A stretch of 64,000 nucleotides of DNA from Planctomycetota bacterium. GTDB taxonomy: Bacteria > Planctomycetota > Phycisphaerae > Phycisphaerales > UBA5793. This document shows, piece by piece, positions 60,571-64,000 of this stretch; position 1 is the stretch's first letter, and every line of letters starts with the position of its first letter. The stretch spans positions 1-64,000 of the forward strand of contig CAUJHZ010000058.1 in assembly GCA_963205185.1 (NCBI GenBank). Reading direction: 5' to 3'. The notes beneath the pieces are model-generated. The model had not been told where the DNA came from. It ran no database searches and saw nothing but the letters and a program-made list of their open reading frames with translations. The translations under genes and the position numbers were made by a program.

Positions 60571-62607
60571 TCACACTTCGCCCTTACTCTTGGTCCCGCC
60601 ACGCGGATCCTGCAGGTTCACGCCGAAGTCGTGGTAGCCGCGCATCTGGATGCCCAGCACGTTGAAGTCGGCTTCGGCCGTCTCGATCGTCGGCGATTCC
60701 TGACCGTTGAGGAACGCGACCTCGATCACCGGCAGGTCTGTCGGATCGGCGAGCAAGTACCACGCCTTGGCGGAGTTGCCGGTGTACGAGGCGTTGCTCA
60801 GGTACCGGCTCACCTCGACACGGAACTTGCCCTGGTGCGGGTTGCTCACCGGGTACTTCGTGCTCGCGGTCGTGTCGCGCAGTTCCATGCTCTTGAAGAG
60901 CTGCGTGCCGACGGCACTGAGAGAAGTGGGCACGAGGAGGATGGCGGGCAGCATTCCCAGCGGCTTGCCGTCGCCGTCGACCTGGTCCATGAACGCGACC
61001 TCGGCCTTCGTCAGACCGTCGATGCTGAGCACCGTGTCGGCCCCGCTGAGGAAGTTCTTGTTGGCGGCCTTGAAGAAGTCGGTGTTGGCCATGAAGATCG
61101 ACCAGAACACATCGTTGATCTTCAGACCGCTGCCGCGACCCAACTTGCGCGGCACCGTGGTGATGGCGCCGAGGTCATCGTTGATGATGTCGCGCCGATC
61201 GATGGCCAGCAGCAGGCCATAGGTGTCGGCCTTGTTGGTGTACTGCTCTTCACCGAGTGTGCCGTGCTTGAGTTCGCCGCCGGGGGCGACGATCTCGTAC
61301 TGATCCTTGCCCACCAGCCGGTACGACGTGACGGTCTTGAAGTCGCTCACGTTGCGCACCGCGGTGATGTTGCGCCAGGTGCGCTCGACGGAGAAGAATC
61401 CCTCGAGGAGGAACTTGTTGGCGACATTGCTCAAAATGCCGCCGATGTCGATCGTGCTCATGCCAGCTTCGATGCCGGGGTTGAAGGCGAACCTCAGGAC
61501 TGAACGGCTGTCGCGGAAGTTGCGGCCGGTGTACCCGTTCGCCCATGCGGCTTCGAGGAGCAGTTCCTGCAACCCGATGCCGCCGCGGAACCGCTTGGCC
61601 GCCAGGTCGAGCGATTGTTCCTCGCAGTGCTTCTCCAGGTCTTCGAACCGCGCAGCAATCAGGCATGCCGCCTCGAGGATCTGCGTACTCACACTCTGGT
61701 CGGGCACATGGACTGCCGGTGCCTTGGGGCGACTGGCGCGCAGGATCTCCAGTTCGGTGCGCGTGGCGTCCCAGCCCTCCCGGATGGCCTGCGCCTCGAT
61801 GTCGAGGTGCCGGCCGGCGCAGAGGCGGCGGACCGCCGCGATGCGACTGGTCTCGGCAAGCGCCTGCGCGCGAATGTCCTCGACGGCACTGGCTCTGGTG
61901 TCACCCGTAGCAGCGACATCGGCCGACGGCGCTGATTCCGCGGTGGCCTCCGAAACGACTCCGTTGGTGGAGGAGACACTCGTGCCGTTCTCGTTGTCCT
62001 TGTTCTCACCGTCCATGACGTTCTCCTGATTCGCAGCGATCGCCGCGACGTTCACACTGGTCTTTCCATCCGCCCCGAGGTCCACGAAACTGATCTCGCC
62101 GAGTGTCGCCTTGCGGACCACGTTCACGGGTCCGGCAAACTCCTGGCCGTTGACGAGTACCTTCTGCCCCTCGCGGATGAATTCGAACTCCTCGACCGAA
62201 GCGCCCACCGACGCCTGCCAGGGGAATCCGTTCTTCGAAGAGGTCACGATCTCTCGGGCCGTGGGCGTGTCGCGCGACACAACACCCGAGGCGATGAGTT
62301 GCCCCTGCTCGATGCGGATCGCGTCGGTGTGACCGACACCTGAAGCCGGATCATGGCTGAATCGAATCGGCCGCTGTTGCGAGGGGATGTTCAATCCAGC
62401 CAGGTCGAGAATGACCGGGTGCCGCCACGCGGCGACGCGCATGGCGCTGCCGGTGTAGGCGATCATCTTGAAACGCGGCAGCGCCGTCTGACCTTCGCCG
62501 GCCGCCGCCTCGATATCGATCTGCGCTGCGGCGGTGATCTCAATCGATTGCGGCGTCGCCTGTTCAGGCGGCGATGCTGATCGCGTTGGCGTCTTGCTCT
62601 TGGCCAT
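60571..62607 (-). CDS. prohead protease fused to major capsid protein
   Basis: This protein of about 678 residues has a protease-like part at 1-200 (IPSQQRPIRFSHDPASGVGH, PWQASVGAS and EISFVDLGADG), which fits HK97/U35-like prohead proteases. A scaffold-like helical linker spans 200-350. Then comes a capsid domain (SVERTWRNITAVRNVSDFKTV... ADTYGLLLAIDRRDIINDDLG) like Mu gpT. The single-chain order of protease, scaffold and capsid is known in some phages. The start at 62607 is inside the portal gene by 44 bases; an ATG at 62625 is an alternative. Confidence 0.88.
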   Translation of the reverse strand: MAKSKTPTRSASPPEQATPQSIEITAAAQIDIEAAAGEGQTALPRFKMIAYTGSAMRVAAWRHPVILDLAGLNIPSQQRPIRFSHDPASGVGHTDAIRIEQGQLIASGVVSRDTPTAREIVTSSKNGFPWQASVGASVEEFEFIREGQKVLVNGQEFAGPVNVVRKATLGEISFVDLGADGKTSVNVAAIAANQENVMDGENKDNENGTSVSSTNGVVSEATAESAPSADVAATGDTRASAVEDIRAQALAETSRIAAVRRLCAGRHLDIEAQAIREGWDATRTELEILRASRPKAPAVHVPDQSVSTQILEAACLIAARFEDLEKHCEEQSLDLAAKRFRGGIGLQELLLEAAWANGYTGRNFRDSRSVLRFAFNPGIEAGMSTIDIGGILSNVANKFLLEGFFSVERTWRNITAVRNVSDFKTVTSYRLVGKDQYEIVAPGGELKHGTLGEEQYTNKADTYGLLLAIDRRDIINDDLGAITTVPRKLGRGSGLKINDVFWSIFMANTDFFKAANKNFLSGADTVLSIDGLTKAEVAFMDQVDGDGKPLGMLPAILLVPTSLSAVGTQLFKSMELRDTTASTKYPVSNPHQGKFRVEVSRYLSNASYTGNSAKAWYLLADPTDLPVIEVAFLNGQESPTIETAEADFNVLGIQMRGYHDFGVNLQDPRGGTKSKGEV

Positions 62608-64000
62608 TGTCCTGATTCCCGTCATTGCTGGTGTCGCCCGCGCTCGGCTGTGCCTGCGCCGGTGACAGTCCCAGTTCCTTCATGAGTTCGGCTTCACGCG
62701 CCCGCTGGCGCAGTTCTTCTTCCCAGTCCCGACCCTGCCGGGCGAACTCGGTCGCGAGTGTCGTCGTGTGACTGGCCAGTCGTGTGGCCTGCGCATTCGC
62801 TTCCTTGGCGGGATCGACGTGCTCCATGCCATCCCAGAACCACGTGTGCGGCGTGGCGACGCCGATCGCTCGCATCGACTGGGGCAGCAATCCCTCGACG
62901 AGCACGGCTTCATCAAGCCAGGCGCGGAGAATCCGATCGAGGACCGCCGTCTGAAGGTGGTTCTGCTCGACACGGATCGATTTGTAGTAGGTCTGGTGAT
63001 CGAGGCGGCCGGAGGCGTAGTTGTACCCGCTGCTATTCCCGGCTGCGACATTGAAAGGCATGTTCAGGCAACGCGCGATCTCGTTGAGGATCTCGCGCTT
63101 GAACTCGGCGTATGTCGTCGCGGGCTGCTCGGCATGGACCTGGCCGAGTTTCCAGCCGCCGGGCAGGACCGTGGCCAGGCGCTTCTCGAGTTCGACGATG
63201 TCCATCGGCTCGAGCGATTCGGCTTCACCGTTGGGCGGGGCGTCGGTGTAGATCACGGCCGCGAAGTCGGCGGCGGTCTCGGCGGCTGCGATGACCGCGA
63301 GTGTGTAACGCCGCAACTGGGCGAAGAGCGGCAGTGCCGGCGTGATGTCGGGAATGCCGCGCCACTGGCCGGGCCGATCGACGCGGTAGTAGTGGACGAC
63401 CGATGCGGCAGGCACGGTGTCGAACTCGCCGCCAAAGCCGAACATGCCGCCGTCCCCCGGATGGCGACGCAGCACGGTGTACTTGATCGGGTTGCCGAAC
63501 GAATCGAAGGTGATGCCGTCCGCCTCGCCGATGCGGAGCAGGCGACCCGGCGGACTCGTGACCTGGTCGGGCTCGACGAGTCGCAGATCGAGCTGGACCG
63601 GCGCTTCGACGGCCGGGTTATTCGTGAGAATGCCGAAGGCCTCGCCGCTCTCCGCACGGGCCAGCCGCATGGTGCGCAACTTCTCGGGCAGGTTGATCGC
63701 CCGCGACCACTGCTCGAATGACTTCTCGATGATGTCGTTGGCCTTGGTGTCATTCGTGAGCATCTGGAGGCGCGGGCCCGTGCCGATGGTGTCGTTGGCC
63801 AGTGTGAGAACGATCCCTTTGGCGTACGAGTTGTTGGCGACCTCGTAGCGGGCCCGGTTGCGCAGGATGCGCCGGACCTCGGGCGAAAGGGCCGCATTGG
63901 GTGACAGGCCGTCGGCATTGGCCCAGTGGCGGCGGTTGTCGGTCGTGGTCTGCGCCGAGTCGAACTTGGCGCGAACGATCCGCACCAGCGGACGCGATGA
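62564..64000 (-). CDS. lambda-type portal protein (N-terminus outside the window)
   Basis: The 473 or so visible residues match lambda gpB-like portals: SPEVRRILRNRARYEVANNSYAKGIV near the start, RLARAESGEAFG, then ILNEIARCLNMPFNVAAGNSSGYNYASGR. The frame remains open to the window end, where a GTG at 63985 is possible but has no ribosome site, so the gene very probably continues beyond 64000. It is the first structural gene visible; a terminase gene is expected just outside. Confidence 0.9.
   Translation of the reverse strand, partial: SSRPLVRIVRAKFDSAQTTTDNRRHWANADGLSPNAALSPEVRRILRNRARYEVANNSYAKGIVLTLANDTIGTGPRLQMLTNDTKANDIIEKSFEQWSRAINLPEKLRTMRLARAESGEAFGILTNNPAVEAPVQLDLRLVEPDQVTSPPGRLLRIGEADGITFDSFGNPIKYTVLRRHPGDGGMFGFGGEFDTVPAASVVHYYRVDRPGQWRGIPDITPALPLFAQLRRYTLAVIAAAETAADFAAVIYTDAPPNGEAESLEPMDIVELEKRLATVLPGGWKLGQVHAEQPATTYAEFKREILNEIARCLNMPFNVAAGNSSGYNYASGRLDHQTYYKSIRVEQNHLQTAVLDRILRAWLDEAVLVEGLLPQSMRAIGVATPHTWFWDGMEHVDPAKEANAQATRLASHTTTLATEFARQGRDWEEELRQRAREAELMKELGLSPAQAQPSAGDTSNDGNQDNGQEQDANAISIAA

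Noticed and set aside
1-64000. CRISPR array
   Set aside because: No regularly spaced short direct repeats and no cas gene were found.

Overview
The window reads as chromosomal DNA of a GC-rich planctomycete, probably from the Phycisphaerae side of the phylum. The evidence is a membrane protein ending in the CxxCGYxLxG...CPECG zinc ribbon common in that phylum (14357-15022), a DUF1559-like pseudopilin with the [10 protein letters not shown] cleavage motif (29623-30504), a giant RHS protein, and tandem YHS metal-binding proteins. No rRNA, tRNA or CRISPR array was recognised.

Layout. (1) 139-10701, minus strand: the replication and integration arm of a prophage. Read from the right it has a small recombinase-linked gene, a DUF2924 protein, a serine recombinase with its C-terminus missing, a RecA-like ATPase, a DUF669 protein, a DEAH helicase, a primase-polymerase/ATPase and a ParB-methyltransferase. 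(2) 10972-14356: a convergent pair (unknown protein and stand-alone GHKL ATPase) separated by a perfect hairpin, then about 950 non-coding bases rich in inverted repeats. (3) 14357-21264: a 2,081-residue RHS protein with a Cys-rich tail, start-stop coupled to the zinc-ribbon membrane protein. (4) 21305-21831: a collapsed relic of a third related prophage. (5) 21978-29364, minus: a CzcCBA-type RND efflux operon for divalent metals. (6) 29623-46323, plus: a pseudopilin gene, then a copper-handling island. It holds five YHS-like motifs in three genes, a TolC-family lipoprotein, a multicopper oxidase, a SpoIIE phosphatase, a CPH-type P1B ATPase, a Spy/CpxP-like protein, a CBM48 mini-protein, a candidate transmembrane electron-transfer chain and a methyltransferase. 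(7) 46324-50976: degenerate copies of the prophage tail end around two genes of likely metal-related function. (8) 50977-64000, mostly minus: the head and tail arm of another prophage of the same family, running from a Cys-rich protein to a lambda-type portal that leaves the window.

Both large prophage segments and the relic share strand and order, with the tail end on the left and the recombinase end on the right. They are therefore best read as separate, related prophages with host DNA between them, not as one phage split by cargo. The relic keeps only its two extremes, joined at a 5-base microhomology.

The most promising undescribed system is at 41935-45193. A membrane-anchored FAD/NAD and [2Fe-2S] reductase fused to a periplasmic Met-rich helical domain is followed by a membrane protein with two H-X13-H pairs and by a seven-haem c-type cytochrome, all start-stop coupled or adjacent. 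This looks like a split ferric-reductase/NOX-type chain carrying electrons from NAD(P)H to the periplasm, embedded in a copper resistance operon. The RHS/membrane-protein pair is the second candidate.
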